Assembly (NCBI RefSeq): GCF_051020985.1
Contig: NW_027475141.1
Coordinates: forward strand, 868,001 to 932,000
Direction: 5' to 3'
Source: Nomia melanderi
Lineage: Eukaryota > Arthropoda > Insecta > Hymenoptera > Halictidae
Length of the DNA: 64,000 nt
Positions 1-13,080 of the stretch are shown piece after piece (position 1 is the first letter of the stretch; each line of letters opens with the position of its first letter). A program made the position numbers and the translations under genes. The notes beneath the pieces are model-generated. The model was not told where the DNA came from. It ran no database searches and worked only from the letters and a program-made list of their open reading frames with translations.

Positions 1-27
1 TTTATTGCGCTATCTCTAATGGCACCC
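1..27 (+). repeat. Partial satellite monomer at left window edge
   Basis: This is the last 27 bp of a unit (TTTATTGCGC...GGCACCC). The same 27 bp recur at 14,186-14,212, so the A1/A2 homology reaches the window edge and probably continues to the left. Confidence 0.9.
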
Positions 28-202
28 GACATATCACCAGATATATATTGGATTTTTCCCCGACCCTGAGTGTTCGGCCCCATGAGACGGTGGTTTTCTC
101 GGCCCCTGGTGGTCCGAGTTCGTTCCTGCTGCACAGATTCATGCGCCAGAGCCTCCTACAGGCAATGCACTTTGAATTATTGCGCTATCTGTAATAGTAC
201 CC
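28..202 (+). repeat. First complete monomer, GACATATC variant
   Basis: The usual GAGATATC start is changed to GACATATC, which destroys the EcoRV site. The same change is found in the two adjacent units at 14,038-14,212 and 14,213-14,387. The sharing shows that the left end of block A1 and the spacer/A2 junction come from the same ancestral neighbourhood. Confidence 0.85.
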
Positions 203-377
203 GAGATATCACCAGAAATATATTGGATTTTTCCCTGACCCTGAGTGTCCGGCCCCATGAGACGGTGGTTTTCTCGGTCGCTGGTGGTCCGAGGTCATTC
301 TTGCTGCACAGATTCATGCGCAAGGGTATCCTACGGAAAATGCACTTTGATTTATCGCGCTATCTGTAATAGAACCC

Positions 378-552
378 GAGATATCACCAGATATATGCTG
401 GATTTTTACATGACATTGGGTGACGGATACCGAAAATCTGTAATTTTCTCGGCCCCTGGTGGTCCGATGTCGTTCCTGCTGCACACATTCATGCGAAAGG
501 GCCTCCTGCAGACAACTCACTTTGGTCTATTGCGCTATCTCTAATAGCATCC
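378..552 (+). repeat. Type B satellite monomer, consensus-like 5' end
   Basis: The first 13 bp (GAGATATCACCAG) are majority type. The unit then changes to type B: ATATATGCTGGATTTTTACA, GGTGACGGATACCGAAAATC and TGTAATTTTCTC. After CTCGG it returns to near-majority sequence with CCGATGTCGTTCCTGC and CACACATTC. It is 175 bp long, the same as the majority, so the difference is substitutional. Confidence 0.9.
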
Positions 553-1428
553 GAGATATCACCAGATATATATTGGATTTTCACCTGACCCTGAGTGTCC
601 GGCCCCATGAGACTGTGGTTTTCTCGGCGCCTGGTGGTCCGAGGTCGTTCCCGCTGCACATATTCATGCGCCTGGGCCTCCTGCAGACAACTCACTTTGG
701 TTTATTGCGCTATCTCTAATAGCACCCGAGATATCACCAGATATATGTTGGATTTTTCCCTGACTCTGAGTGTCCGGAACCATGAGACGGTGGTTTTCTC
801 GGCCCCTGGTGTTCCGAGGTCGTTCCCACTGCACAGATTCATGCGCCAGGGCCTCCTGCAGATTATTTACTTTGGTTTATGGCGCGATCTGTAATAGCAC
901 CCGAGATATCACCAGATATATATTGGGCTTTTTCCCTGACCCTGAGTTTCCGGCCCCATGAGACGGTGGTTTTCTCCGCCCCTGGTGGTCGGATGTCGTT
1001 CCTGCTGCACAGATTCATGCGCCAGGGCCTCCTACAGACAATGCACTTTGAATTATTGCGCTATCTGTAATAGTACCCGAGATATCACCAGAAATATATT
1101 GGATTTTTCCCTGACCCTGAGTGCCCGGCCCCATGAGACGGTGGTTTTCTCCGCCCCAGGTGGTCCGAGGTCGTTCCCGCTGCACAGATGCATGCGCCAG
1201 GGCCTATTGCAGATAATTCACTTTGGTTTATTGCGCTATCTCTAATAGCACCCGAGATATCACCAGATATATATTGGATTTTCCCCTGACCCTGAGGGTC
1301 CGGCCCCATGAGACTGTGGTTTTCTCGGCCCCTGGTGGTCCGAGGTTGTTCCCGCTGCACAGATTCATGCGCCAGGGCCTCCTACAGACAATGCACTTTG
1401 ATTTATTGCGCTATCTGTAATAGCACCC

Positions 1429-1604
1429 GAGATATCACCAGATATATATATTGGGTTTTTTCCTGACTCTGAGTGTCCGGCCCCATGAGACGGTGGTTTT
1501 CTCGGCACCTGGTGGTCCGAGGTCGTTCCCGCTGCACAGATTCATGCGCCAGGGATACTGCAGATAATTCACTTTGGTTTATTGCGCTATCTCTAATAGC
1601 ACCC
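1429..1604 (+). repeat. Type C monomer, 176 bp (extra TA, TTGGGTTTTTTCC)
   Basis: A 2-bp expansion (GATATATATATTGGG) is partly offset by a 1-bp loss at CCAGGGATACTGC. Relatives start at 1,957, 2,658 (177 bp), 4,760, and in A2 at ~15,788. The 1,429 and 1,957 units are 528 bp apart and part of a 3-monomer repeat. Confidence 0.85.
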
Positions 1605-3009
1605 GAGATATCACCAGATATATATTGGATTTTCCCCAGACCCTGAGTGTCCGGCCCCATGAGATGGTGGTTTTCTCGGCCCCTGGTGATCCGAGGTCGT
1701 TCCCTCTGCACAGATTCATGCGCCAGGGCCTCCTGCAGATAATTCACTTTGGTTTATTGCGCTATCTCTAATAGCACCCGAGATAACACCAGATATATAT
1801 ATTGGATTTTTCCCTGGCCCTGAGTGCCCGGCCCCATGAGACGGTGGTTTTCTCCGCCCCTGGTGGTCCGAGGTCGTTCCCGCTGCACAGATGCATGCGC
1901 CTGGACCTCCTGCAGATAATTCACTTTGATTTATTGCGCTATCTCTAATAGCACCCGAGATATCACCAGATATATATATTGGGTTTTTTCCTGACTCTGA
2001 GTGTCCGGCCCCATGAGACGGTGGTTTTCTCGGCCCCTGGTGGTCTGAGGTCGTTCCCGCTGCACAGATTCATGCGCCAGGGGTACTGCAGATAATTCAC
2101 TTTGGTTTATTGCGCTATCTCTAATAGCACCCGAGATATCACCAGATATATATTGGATTTTCCCCTGACCTTGAGTGTCCGGCCCCATGAGATAGTGGTT
2201 TTCTCGGCCCCTGGTGATCCGAGGTCGTTCCCGCTGCACAGATTCAGGCGCCAGGGCCTCCTGCAGATAATTCACTTTGGTTTATTGCGCTATCTCTAAT
2301 AGCACCCGAGATATCACCAGATATATATTGGATTTTCCCCTGACCCTGAGGGTCCGGCCCCATGAGACTGTGGTTTTCTCGGCCCCTGGTGGTCCGAGGT
2401 CGTTACCGCTGCACAGATTCATGCGCCTGGGCCTCCTGCAGATAATTCACTTTGATTTATTGCGCTATCTGTAATAGCACCCGAGATATCACCAGAAATA
2501 TATTGGATTTTCCCCTGACCTTGAGGGTCCGGCCCCATGAGACTGTGGTTTTCTCCGCCCCTGGTGGTCCGAGGTCGTTCCCGCTGCACAGATGCATGCG
2601 CCAGGGCCTCCTGCAGATAATTCACTTTGGTTTATTGCGCTATCTCTAATAGCACCCGAGATATCACCAGATATATATATTGGGTTTTTTCCTGACTCTG
2701 AGTGTCCGGCCCCATGAGACTGTGGTTTTCTCGGCCCCTGGTGGTCCGATGCCGTTCCCGCTGCACAGACTCATGCGCCAGGGCCTCCTACAGACAATGC
2801 ACGTTGATTTATTGCGCTATCTGCAATAGCTCCCGAGATATCACCAGAAATATATTGGATTCTTCCCTGACCCTGAGTGTCCGGCCCCATGAGACGGAGG
2901 TTTTCTTGTCCCCTGGTGGTCCGAGGTCGTTCCCGCTGCACAGATGCATGCGCCAGGGCCTACTGCAGATAATTCACTTTGGTTTATTGCGCTATCTCTA
3001 ATTGCACCC

Positions 3010-3184
3010 GCGAAAGCTCCATATATATGCTGGATTTTTACATGACTTTGGGTGACGGATACAGAAAATCAGTAATTTTCTCGGCCCCTGGTGGTCCGAT
3101 GTCGTTCCTGCGGGACAGATTCATGCGCAAGGGCCTCCTACGGACAATGCACTTTGATTTATTGCGCTATCTCTAATAGCACCC
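3010..3184 (+). repeat. Type B monomer, GCGAAAGCTCC form
   Basis: The unit opens GCGAAAGCTCC. It has ATACAGAAAATCAG (A for C after ATAC) and CTGCGGGACAG. The following unit starts GGGACATCACCATATATATA, and this B-plus-follower pair recurs in A2 and near 6.5 kb. Confidence 0.9.
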
Positions 3185-3535
3185 GGGACATCACCATATA
3201 TATATTTGATTTTTCCCTGACCCTGAGTGTCCGGCCCCATGAGACGGTGGTTTTCTCGGCCCCTGGTGGTCCGATGCCGTTCCCACTGCACAGATTCATG
3301 CGCCAGGGCCTCCTGCAGATAATTCACTTTGGTTTATTGCGCTATCTGTAATAGCACCCGAGATGTCACCAGATATATATTGGATTTTTCCCTGACTCTG
3401 ATTGTCCGGAACCATGAGACGGTGGTTTTCTCGGCCCCTGGTGGTCTGAGGTCGTTCCCACTGCACAGATTCATGCGCCAGGGCCTCCTGCAGATAATTC
3501 AATTTGGTTTATTGCGCTATCTCTAATAGCATCCG

Positions 3536-4235
3536 AGATATCACCAGATATATATTGGATTTTCCCCTGACCCTGAGTGTCCGGCCCCATGAGACTGTGG
3601 TTTTCTCGGCCCCTGGTGGTCCGATGTCGTTCCCGCTGCACAGACTCATGCGCCAGGGCCTCCTACAGACAATGCACGTTGATTTATTGCGCTATCTGCA
3701 ATAGCACCCGAGATATCACCAGATATAAATTGGATTTTCCCCTGACCCTGAATGACCGGCCCCATGAGACGGTGGTTTTCTCGGCCCCTGGTGGTCCGAG
3801 GTCGTTCCCGCTGCACAGATTCATGCGCCAGGGCCTCCTGCAGATAATTCACTTTGGTTTATTGCGCTATCTGTAATAGCACCCGAGATGTCACCAGATA
3901 TATATTGGATTTTCCCCTGACCCTGAGTGTCCGGCCCCATGAGACTGTGGTTTTCTCGGCCCCTGGTGGTCCGATGTCGTTCCCGCTGCACAGACTCATG
4001 CGCCAGGGCCTCCTACAGACAATGCACGTTGATTTATTGCGCTATCTGCAATAGCACCCGTGATATCACCAGATATATATTGGATTTTTCCCTGACCCTG
4101 AATGACCGGCCCCATGAGACGGTGGTTTTCTCGGCCCCTGGTGGTCCGAGGTCGTTCCCGCTGCACAGATTCATGCGCCAGGGCCTCCTGCAGATAATTC
4201 ACTTTGGTTTATTGCGCTATCTGTAATAGCACCCG
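3536..4235 (+). repeat. 2-monomer HOR, two copies (350 bp each)
   Basis: A unit with CCGATGTCGTTCCCGC, CAGACTCATG and GCACGTTGATTT alternates with a unit having TGAATGACCGGCCCC. The pair is repeated at 350 bp with few differences (ATATAAATTGG against ATATATATTGG). Confidence 0.8.
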
Positions 4236-4409
4236 AGATATCACCAGATATATATTGGATTTTCCCCAGACCCTGAGTGTCCGGCCCCATGAGACTGTGG
4301 TTTTCTCGGCCCCTGGTGGTCCGATGCCGTTCCCGCTGCACAGACTCATGCGCCAGGGCCTCCTACAGACAATGCACGTTGATTTATTGCGCAATCTGCA
4401 ATAGCACCC

Positions 4410-4584
4410 GAGAAACCTCCATATATATGCTGGATTTATACCTGACTTTGGGTGACGGATACCGAAAATCTGTAATTTTCTCGGCCCCTGGTGGTCCGAT
4501 GTCGTTCCTGCTGCACACATTCATGCGCAAGGGCCTCCTGCAGACAACTCACTTTGGTTTATTGCGCTATCTCTAATAGCACCC
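4410..4584 (+). repeat. Type B monomer, GAGAAACCTCC reference form
   Basis: Compared with the majority unit, positions 1-70 show about 25 differences and positions 71-175 about 6. It has TTTATACCTGACTTT where sister B units have TTTATACATGACTTT. The exact 175-bp length allows gap-free alignment. Confidence 0.92.
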
Positions 4585-5637
4585 GAGATATCACCAGATA
4601 TATATTGGATTTTCCCCTGACCCTGAGGGTCCGGCCCCATGAGACTGTGGTTTTCTCGGCCCCTGGTGGTCCGAGGTTGTTCCCGCTCCACAGATTCATG
4701 CGCCAGGGCCTCCTACAGACAATGCACTTTGATTTATTGCGCTATCTGTAATCTCACCCGAGATATCACCAGATATATATATTGGGTTTTTTCCTGACTC
4801 TGAGTGTCCGGCCCCATGAGACGGTGGTTTTCTCGGCCCCTGGTGGTCCGAGGTCGTTCCCGCTGCACAGATTCATGCGCCAGGGATACTGCAGATAATT
4901 CACTTTGGTTTATTGCGCTATCTCTAATAGCACCCGAGATATCACCAGATATATATTTGATTTTCCCCTGACCCTGAGTGTCCGGCCCCATGAGATGGTG
5001 GTTTTCTCGGCCCCTGGTGATCCGAGGTCGTTCCCGCTGCACAGATTCATGCGCCAGGGCCTCCTGCAGATAATTCACTTTGGTTTATTGCGCTATCTCT
5101 AATAGCACCCGGGATATCACCAGATATATATTGGATTTTTCCCTGACCCTGAGGGTCCGGCCCCATGAGACTGTGGTTTTCTCGGCCCCTGGTGGTCCGA
5201 GGTCGTTCCCGCTGCACAGATTCATGCGCCAGGGCCTCCTACAGACAATGCACTTTGAATTATTGCGCTATCTGTAATAGTACCCGAGATATCACCAGAA
5301 ATATATTGGATTTTTCCCTGACCCTGAGTGTCCGGCCCCATGAGACTGTGGTTTTCTCGGCCCCTGGTGGTCCGAGGTCGTTCCCGCTGCACATATTCAT
5401 GCGCCTGGGCCTCCTGCAGATAATTCACTTTGGTTTACTGGGCTCTCTCTAATAGCACCCAAGATATCACCATATATATATATTGGATTTTTCCCTGACC
5501 CTGAGTGTCCGGCCCCATGAGACTGTGGTTTTCTCGGCCCCTGGTGGTCCGATGTCGTTCCCGCTGCACAGACTCATGCGCCAGGGCCTCCTACAGACAA
5601 TGCACGTTGATTTATTGCGCTATCTGCAATAGCACCC

Positions 5638-5812
5638 GAGAAACCTCCATATATATGCTGGATTTATACATGACTTAGGGTGACGGATACCGAAAATCTG
5701 TAATTTTCTCGGCCCCTGGTGGTCCGATGTCGTTCCTGCTGCACACATTCATGCGCAAGGGCCTCCTGCAGACAACTCACTTTGGTTTATTGCGCTATCT
5801 CTAATAGCACCC
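5638..5812 (+). repeat. Type B monomer, ACTTAGGGTGACGG form
   Basis: The opening is GAGAAACCTCC. The T-to-A change in ACTTAGGGTG creates an in-frame TAG on the plus strand, as in the units at 17,718, 19,117 and 25,069. Confidence 0.9.
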
Positions 5813-6512
5813 GAGATATCACCAGATATATATTGGATTTTTCCCTGACTCTGAGTGTCCGGAACCATGAGACGGTGGTTTTCTCGGCCCCTGGTGGTCC
5901 GATGTCGTTCCCGCTGCACAGACTCATGCGCCAGGGCCTCCTACAGACAATGCACGTTGATTTATTGCGCTATCTGCAATAGCACCCGTGATATCACCAG
6001 ATATATATTGGATTTTTCCCTGACCCTGAATGACCGGCCCCATGAGACGGTGGTTTTCTCGGCCCCTGGTGGTCCGAGGTCGTTCCCGCTGCACAGATTC
6101 ATGCGCCAGGGCCTCCTGCAGATAATTCACTTTGGTTTATTGCGCTATCTGTAATAGCACCCTAGATATCACCAGATATATATTGGATTTTCCCCAGACC
6201 CTGAGTGTCCGGCCCCATGAGACTGTGGTTTTCTCGGCCCCTGGTGGTCCGATGCCGTTCCCGCTGCACAGACTCATGCGCCACGGCCTCCTACAGACAA
6301 TGCACGTTGATTTATTGCGCTATCTGCAATAGCACCCGAGATATCACCAGAAATATATTGGATTCTTCCCTGACCCTGAGTGTCCGGCCCCATGAGACGG
6401 AGGTTTTCTTGGCCCCTGGTGGTCCGAGGTCGTTCCCGCTGCACAGATGCATGCGCCAGGGCCTACTGCAGATAATTCACTTTGGTTTATTGCGCTATCT
6501 CTAATAGCACCC

Positions 6513-6687
6513 GCGAAAGCTCCATATATATGCTGGATTTTTACATGACTTTGGGTGACGGATACAGAAAATCTGTAATTTTCTCGGCCCCTGGTGGTCC
6601 GATGTCGTTCCTGCGGCACAGATTCATGCGCAAGGGCCTCCTACGGTCAATGCACTTTGATTTATTGCGCTATCTCTAATAGCACCC
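6513..6687 (+). repeat. Type B monomer, GCGAAAGCTCC form
   Basis: It resembles the unit at 3,010 but has CTGCGGCACAG and CTACGGTCAATGC. It is followed by the same GGGACATCACC unit. Confidence 0.9.
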
Positions 6688-7563
6688 GGGACATCACCAT
6701 ATATATATTTGATTTTTCCCTGACCCTGAGTGTCCGGCCCCATGAGACGGTGGTTTTCTCGGCCCCTGGTGGTCCGAGGTCGTTCCCGCTGCACTGATTC
6801 ATGTGCCAGGGGTACTGCAGATAATTCACTTTGGTTTATTGCGCTATCTCTAATAGCACCCGAGATATCACCAGATATATATTGGATTTTCCCCTGACCC
6901 TGAGTGTCCGGCCCCATGAGATGGTGGTTTTCTCGGCCCCTGGTGATCCGAGGTCGTTCCCGCTGCACAGATTCATGCGCCAGGGCCTCCTGCAGATAAT
7001 TCACTTTGGTTTATTGCGCTATCTCTAATAGCACCCGAGATATCACCAGATATATATTGGATTTTCCCCGGACCCTGAGGGTCCGGCCCCATGAGACTGT
7101 GGTTTTCTCGGCCCCTGGTGGTCCGAGGTCGTTCCCGCTGCACAGATTCATGCGCCAGGGCCTCCTACAGACAATGCACTTTGAATTACTGCGCTATCTG
7201 TAATAGTACCCGAGATATCAGCAGAAATATATTGGATTTTTCCCTGACCCTGAGTGTCCGGCCCCATGAGACTGTGGTTTTCTCGGCCCCCGGTGGTCCG
7301 AGGTCGTTCCCGCTGCACATATTCATGCGCCTGGGCCTCCTGCAGATAATTCACTTTGGTTTATTGGGCTCTCTCTAATAGCACCCAAGATATCACCATA
7401 TATATATATTGGATTTTTCCCTGACCCTGAGTGTCCGGCCCCATGAGACTGTGGTTTTCTCGGCCCCTGGTGGTCCGATGTCGTCCTTGCTGCCCAGATT
7501 CATGCGCCAGGGCCTCCTACAGACAATGCACTTTGATTTATTGCGCTATCTGTAATAGCACCC

Positions 7564-7738
7564 GAGAAACCTCCATATATATGCTGGATTTATACATGAC
7601 TTTGGGTGACGGATACCGAAAATCTGTAATTTTCTCGGCCCCTGGTGGTCCGATGTCGTTCCTGCTGCACACATTCATGCGCAAGGGCCTCCTGCAGACA
7701 ACTCACTTTGGTTTATTGCGCAATCTCTAATAGCACCC
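7564..7738 (+). repeat. Type B monomer, TTTGGGTGACGG form
   Basis: It opens GAGAAACCTCC and ends in GCGCAATCTCTAAT instead of GCGCTATCTC. Copies lie at 21,043 and 26,645. Confidence 0.9.
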
Positions 7739-8088
7739 GAGATATCACCAGATATATATTGGATTTTTCCCTGACTCTGAGTGTCCGGAACCATGAGACG
7801 GTGGTTTTCTCGGCCCCTGGTGGTCCGAGGTCGTTCCCACTGCACAGATTCATGCGCCAGGGCCTCCTGCAGATAATTCACTTTGGTTTATTGCGCTATC
7901 TGTAATAGCACCCGAGATGTCACCAGATATATATTGGATTTTCCCCTGACCCTGAGTGTCCGGCCCCATGAGACTGTGGTTTTCTCGGCCCCTGGTGGTC
8001 CGATGCCGTTCCCGCTGCACAGACTCATGCGCCAGGGCCTCCTACAGACAATGCACGTTGATTTATTGCGCTATCTGCAATAGCACCC

Positions 8089-8263
8089 GAGAAACCTCCA
8101 TATATATGCTGGATTTATACATGACTTAGGGTGACGTATACCGAAAATCTGTAATTTTCTCGGCCCCTGGTGGTCCGATGTCGTTCCTGCTGCACACATT
8201 CATGCGCAAGGGCCTCCTGCAAACAACTCACTTTGGTTTATTGCGCTATCTCTAATAGCACCC
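8089..8263 (+). repeat. Type B monomer, GGTGACGTATACC form
   Basis: It has GTGACGTATACC in place of GTGACGGATACC, and CTGCAAACAACTC, which removes the PstI site. It appears identical to the unit at 9,489, exactly 1,400 bp (8 monomers) away. Confidence 0.9.
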
Positions 8264-9488
8264 GAGATATCACCAGATATATATTGGATTTTTCCCTGAC
8301 TCTGAGTGTCCGGAACCATGAGACGGTGGTTTTCTCGGCCCCTGGTGGTCCGAGGTCGTTCCCACGGCACAGATTCATGCGCCAGGGCCTCCTGCAGATA
8401 ATTCACTTTGGTTTATTGCGCTATCTCTAATAGCACCCGAGATATCACCAGATATATATTGGATTTTCCCCTGACCCTGAGTGTCCGGCCCCATGAGACT
8501 GTGGTTTTCTCGGCCCCTGGTGGTCCGATATCGTTCCCGCTGCACAGACTCATGCGCCAGGGCCTCCTACAGACAATGCACGTTGATTTATTGCGCTATC
8601 TGCAATAGCACCCGAGATATCACCAGATATAAATTGGATTTTTCCCTGACCCTGAATGACCGGCCCCATGAGACGGTGGTTGTCTCGGCCCCTGGTGGTC
8701 CGAGGTCGTTCCCGCTGCACAGATGCATGCGCCAGGGCCGCCTGCAGATAATTCGCTTTGGTTTACTGCGCTATCTGTAATAGCACCCGAGATATCACCA
8801 GATATATATTAGATTTTCCCCTGACCCTCAGTGTCCGGCCCAATGAGACGGTGGTTTTCGCGGCCCCTGGTGGTCAGAGGTCCTTCCCGCTAGACAGATT
8901 CATGCGCCAGGGCCTCCTGCAGATAATTCACTTTGGTTTATTGCGCTATCTGCAACAGCACCCGTGATATCACCAGATATATATTGGATTTTTCCCTGAC
9001 TCTGAGTGTCCGGAACCATGAGACGGTGGTTTTCTCGGCCCCTGGTGGTCCGAGGTCGTTCCCACGGCACAGATTCATGCGCCAGGGCCTCCTGCAGATA
9101 ATTCACTTTGGTTTATTGCGCAATCTCTAATAGCACCCGAGATATCACCAGATATATATTGGATTTTTCCCTGACTCTGAGTGTCCGGAACCATGAGACG
9201 GTGGTTTTCTCGGCCCCTGGTGGTCCGAGGTCGTTCCCACTGCACAGATTCATGCGCCAGGGCCTCCTGCAGATAATTCACTTTGGTTTATTGCGCTATC
9301 TGTAATAGCACCCGAGATGTCACCAGATATATATTGGATTTTCCCCTGACCCTGAGTGTCCGGCCCCATGAGACTGTGGTTTTCTCGGCCCCTGGTGGTC
9401 CGATGCCGTTCCCGCTGCACAGACTCATGCGCCAGGGCCTCCTACAGACAATGCACGTTGATTTATTGCGCTATCTGCAATAGCACCC

Positions 9489-9663
9489 GAGAAACCTCCA
9501 TATATATGCTGGATTTATACATGACTTAGGGTGACGTATACCGAAAATCTGTAATTTTCTCGGCCCCTGGTGGTCCGATGTCGTTCCTGCTGCACACATT
9601 CATGCGCAAGGGCCTCCTGCAAACAACTCACTTTGGTTTATTGCGCTATCTCTAATAGCACCC
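9489..9663 (+). repeat. Type B monomer, GGTGACGTATACC form, second A1 copy
   Basis: By eye this is identical to 8,089-8,263. Flanking units on both sides also match, marking a 1,400-bp internal repeat of A1. Confidence 0.9.
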
Positions 9664-11062
9664 GAGATATCACCAGATATATATTGGATTTTTCCCTGAC
9701 TCTGAGTGTCCGGAATCATGAGACGGTGGTTTTCTCGGCCCCTGGTGGTCCGAGGTCGTTCCCACGGCACAGATTCATGCGCCAGGGCCTCCTACAGACA
9801 ATGCACGTTGATTTATTGCGCTATCTGCAATAGCACCCGAGATATCACCAGATATAAATTGGATTTTTCCCTGACCCTGAATGACCGGCCCCATGAGACG
9901 GTGGTTGTCTCGGCCCCTGGTGGTCCGAGGTCGTTCCCGCGGCACAGATGCATGCGCCAGGGCCGCCTGCAGATAATTCGCTTTGGTTTACTGCGCTATC
10001 TGTAATAGCACCCGAGATATCACCAGATATATATTAGATTTTCCCCTGACCCTCATTGTCCGGCCCAATGAGACGGTGGTTTTCTCGGCCCCTGGTGGTC
10101 CGATGCCGTTCCCGCTGCACAGACTCATGCGCCACGGCCTCCTACAGACAATGCACGTTGATTTATTGCGCTATCTGCAATAGCACCCGAGATATCACCA
10201 GAAATATATTGGATTCTTCCCTGACCCTGAGTGTCCGGCCCCATGAGACGGTGGTTTTCTCGGCCCCTGGTGGTCCGAGGTCGTTCCCGCTGCACTGATT
10301 CATGTGCCAGGGGTACTGCAGATAATTCACTTTGGTTTATTGCGCTATCTCTAATAGCACCCGAGATATCACCAGATATATATTGGATTTTCCCCTGACC
10401 CTGAGTGTCCGGCCCCATGAGATGGTGGTTTTCTCGGCCCCTGGTGATCCGAGGTCGTTCCCGCTGCACAGATTCATGCGCCAGGGCCTCCTGCAGATAA
10501 TTCACTTTGGTTTATTGCGCTATCTCTAATAGCACCCGAGATATCACCAGATATATATTGGATTTTCCCCTGACCCTGAGGGTCCGGCCCCATGAGACTG
10601 TGGTTTTCTCGGCCCCTGGTGGTCCGAGGTCGTTCCCGCTGCACAGATTCATGCGCCAGGGCCTCCTACAGACAATGCACTTTGAATTACTGCGCTATCT
10701 GTAATAGTACCCAAGATATCACCAGAAATATATTGGATTTTTCCCTGACCCTGAGTGTCCGGCCCCATGGGACTGTGGTTTTCTCGGCCCCCGGTGGTCC
10801 GAGGTCGTTCCCGCTGCACATATTCATGCGCCTGGGCCTCCTGCAGATAATTCACTTTGGTTTATTGGGCTCTCTCTAATAGCACCCATGATGTCACCAG
10901 ATATATATTGGATTTTCCCCTGACCCTGAGTGTCCGGCCCCATGAGACTGTGGTTTTCTCGGCCCCTGGTGGTCCGATGCCGTTCCCGCTGCACAGACTC
11001 ATGCGCCAGGGCCTCATACAGACAATGCACGTTGATTAATTGCGCTATCTGCAATAGCACCC

Positions 11063-11237
11063 GAGAAACCTCCATATATATGCTGGATTTATACATGACT
11101 TAGGGTGACGTATACCGAAAATCTGTAATTTTCTCGGCCCCTGGTGGTCCGATGTCGTTCCTGCTACACACATTCATGCGCAAGGGCCTCCTGCAGACAA
11201 CTCACTTTGGTTTATTGCGCTATCTCTAATAGCACCC
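11063..11237 (+). repeat. Type B monomer, GTGACGTATACC with CTGCTACACAC
   Basis: It carries the same GTATACC variant but keeps CTGCAGACAACTC and changes CTGCTGCAC to CTGCTACAC. The A2 equivalent at 27,170 has CTGCTGCAC, so this is a private A1 change. Confidence 0.9.
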
Positions 11238-13080
11238 GAGATATCACCAGATATATATTGGATTTTTCCCTGACTCTGAGTGTCCGGAACCATGAGACGG
11301 TGGTTTTCTCCGCCCCTGGTGGTCCGAGGTCGTTCCCGCTGCACAGATGCATGCGCCAGGGCCTCCTGCAGATAATTCACTTTGGTTTATTGCGCTATCT
11401 CTTATAGCACCCGAGATATCACCAGATATATATATTGGGTTTTTTCCTGACTCTGAGTGTCCGGCCCCATGAGACGGTGGTTTTCTCGGCCCCTGGTGGT
11501 CTGAGGTCGTTCCCGCTGCACAGATTCATGCGCCAGGGGTACTGCAGATAATTCACTTTGGTTTATTGCGCTATCTCTAATAGCACCCGAGATATCACCA
11601 GATATATATTGGATTTTCCCCTGACCTTGAGTGTCCGGCCCCATGAGATAGTGGTTTTCTCGGCCCCTGGTGATCCGAGGTCGTTCCCGCTGCACAGATT
11701 CATGCGCCAGGGCCTCCTGCAGATAATTCACTTTGGTTTATTGCGCTATCTCTAATAGCACCCGGGACATCACCATATATATATTTGATTTTTCCCTGAC
11801 CCTGAGTGTCCGGCCCCATGAGACGGTGGTTTTCTCGGCCCCTGGTGGTACGAGGTCGTTCCCGCTGCACAAATGCATGCGCCAGGGCCTCCTGCAGATA
11901 ATTCACTTTGGTTTATTGCGCTATCTCTAATAGCACCCGAGTTATCACCAGATATATATTGGATTTTCCCCTGACCCTGAGTGTCCGGCCCCTCGAGACT
12001 GTGGTTTTCTCGGCCCCTGGTAGTCCGAGGTCGTTCCCGCTGCACAGGTTCATGCGCCAGGGCCCCCTGCAGATAATTCACTTTGGTTTATTGCGCTATC
12101 TCTAATAGCACCCGAGATATCACCAGACATATATTGGATTTTCCCCTGACCGTGAGTGTCCGGCCCCATGAGACTGGTTTTCTCGGCCAATGGTGGTCCG
12201 AGGTCGTTCCCGCTGCCCAGATTCATGCGGCAGGGTCTCCTACAGACAATGCACTTTGATTTATTTCGCTATCTGTAATAGCACCCCAGATATCACCAGA
12301 TGTACATTGGATTTTTCCCCGACCCTGAGTGTCCGGCCCAATGGGACGGTGGTTTTCTCGGCCCCTGGTGATCCGAGGTCGTTCCCGCAGCACAGATTCA
12401 TGCGCCAGGGCCTCCTGCAGATAATTCACTTTGGTTTATTGCGCTATCTCTAATAGCACCCGAGATATCACCACATATATATTGGATTTTTCCCTGACCC
12501 TGAGGGTCCGGCCCCATGAGTCTGTGGTTTTCTCGGCCCCTGGTGGTCCGAGGTCATTCCCGCTGCACAGATTCATGCGCCTGGGCCTCCTGCAGATAAT
12601 TCACTTTGATTTATTGCGCTATCTGTAATAGCACCCGAGATATCACCTGATATATATATTGGGTTTTTTCCTGACTCTGAGTGTCCGGCCCCATGAGACG
12701 GTGGTTTTCTCGGCCCCTGGTGGTCCGAGGTCGTTCCCGCTGCACAGATTAATGCGCCAGGGATACTATAGATAATTCACTTTGGTTTATTGCGCTATCT
12801 CTAATAGCACCCGAGATATCACCAGACATATATTGGATTTTCCCCTGACACTGAGTGTCCGGCCCAATGGGACGGTGGTTTTCTCGGCCCCTGGTGATCC
12901 GAGGTCGTTCCCGCAGCACAGATTCATGCGCCAGGGCCTCCTGCAGATAATTCACTTTGGTTTATTGCGCTATCTCTAATAGCACCCGAGATATCACCAC
13001 ATATATATTGGATTTTTCCCTGACCCTGAGGGTCCGGCCCCATGAGTCTGTGGTTTTCTCGGCCCCTGGTGGTCCGAGGT

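Larger units (their letters stand above)
1..13080 (+). repeat. Macro-repeat block A1 (first copy, ~13.1 kb)
   Basis: About 75 monomers of mixed subfamilies form a segment that recurs as block A2 from 14,186. Diagnostic private variants shared with A2 include GTGTTCGGCC near 81, CTCGGTCGCTGG near 273, type B units, TATATTGGGTTTTTTCC units and CCCGACCCTG units near 12.3 kb. The right limit is where the unit starting at 12,988 (CACCACATATATATTGG, CATGAGTCTGTGG) switches to CGTTCCAGCTG at about 13,080, while A2 continues differently. Internal redundancy includes near-identical segments ~1,400 bp apart (8 monomers; 7.7-8.3 versus 9.1-9.7 kb) and ~3.5 kb apart (6.6-7.2 versus 10.1-10.7 kb). Confidence 0.9.
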
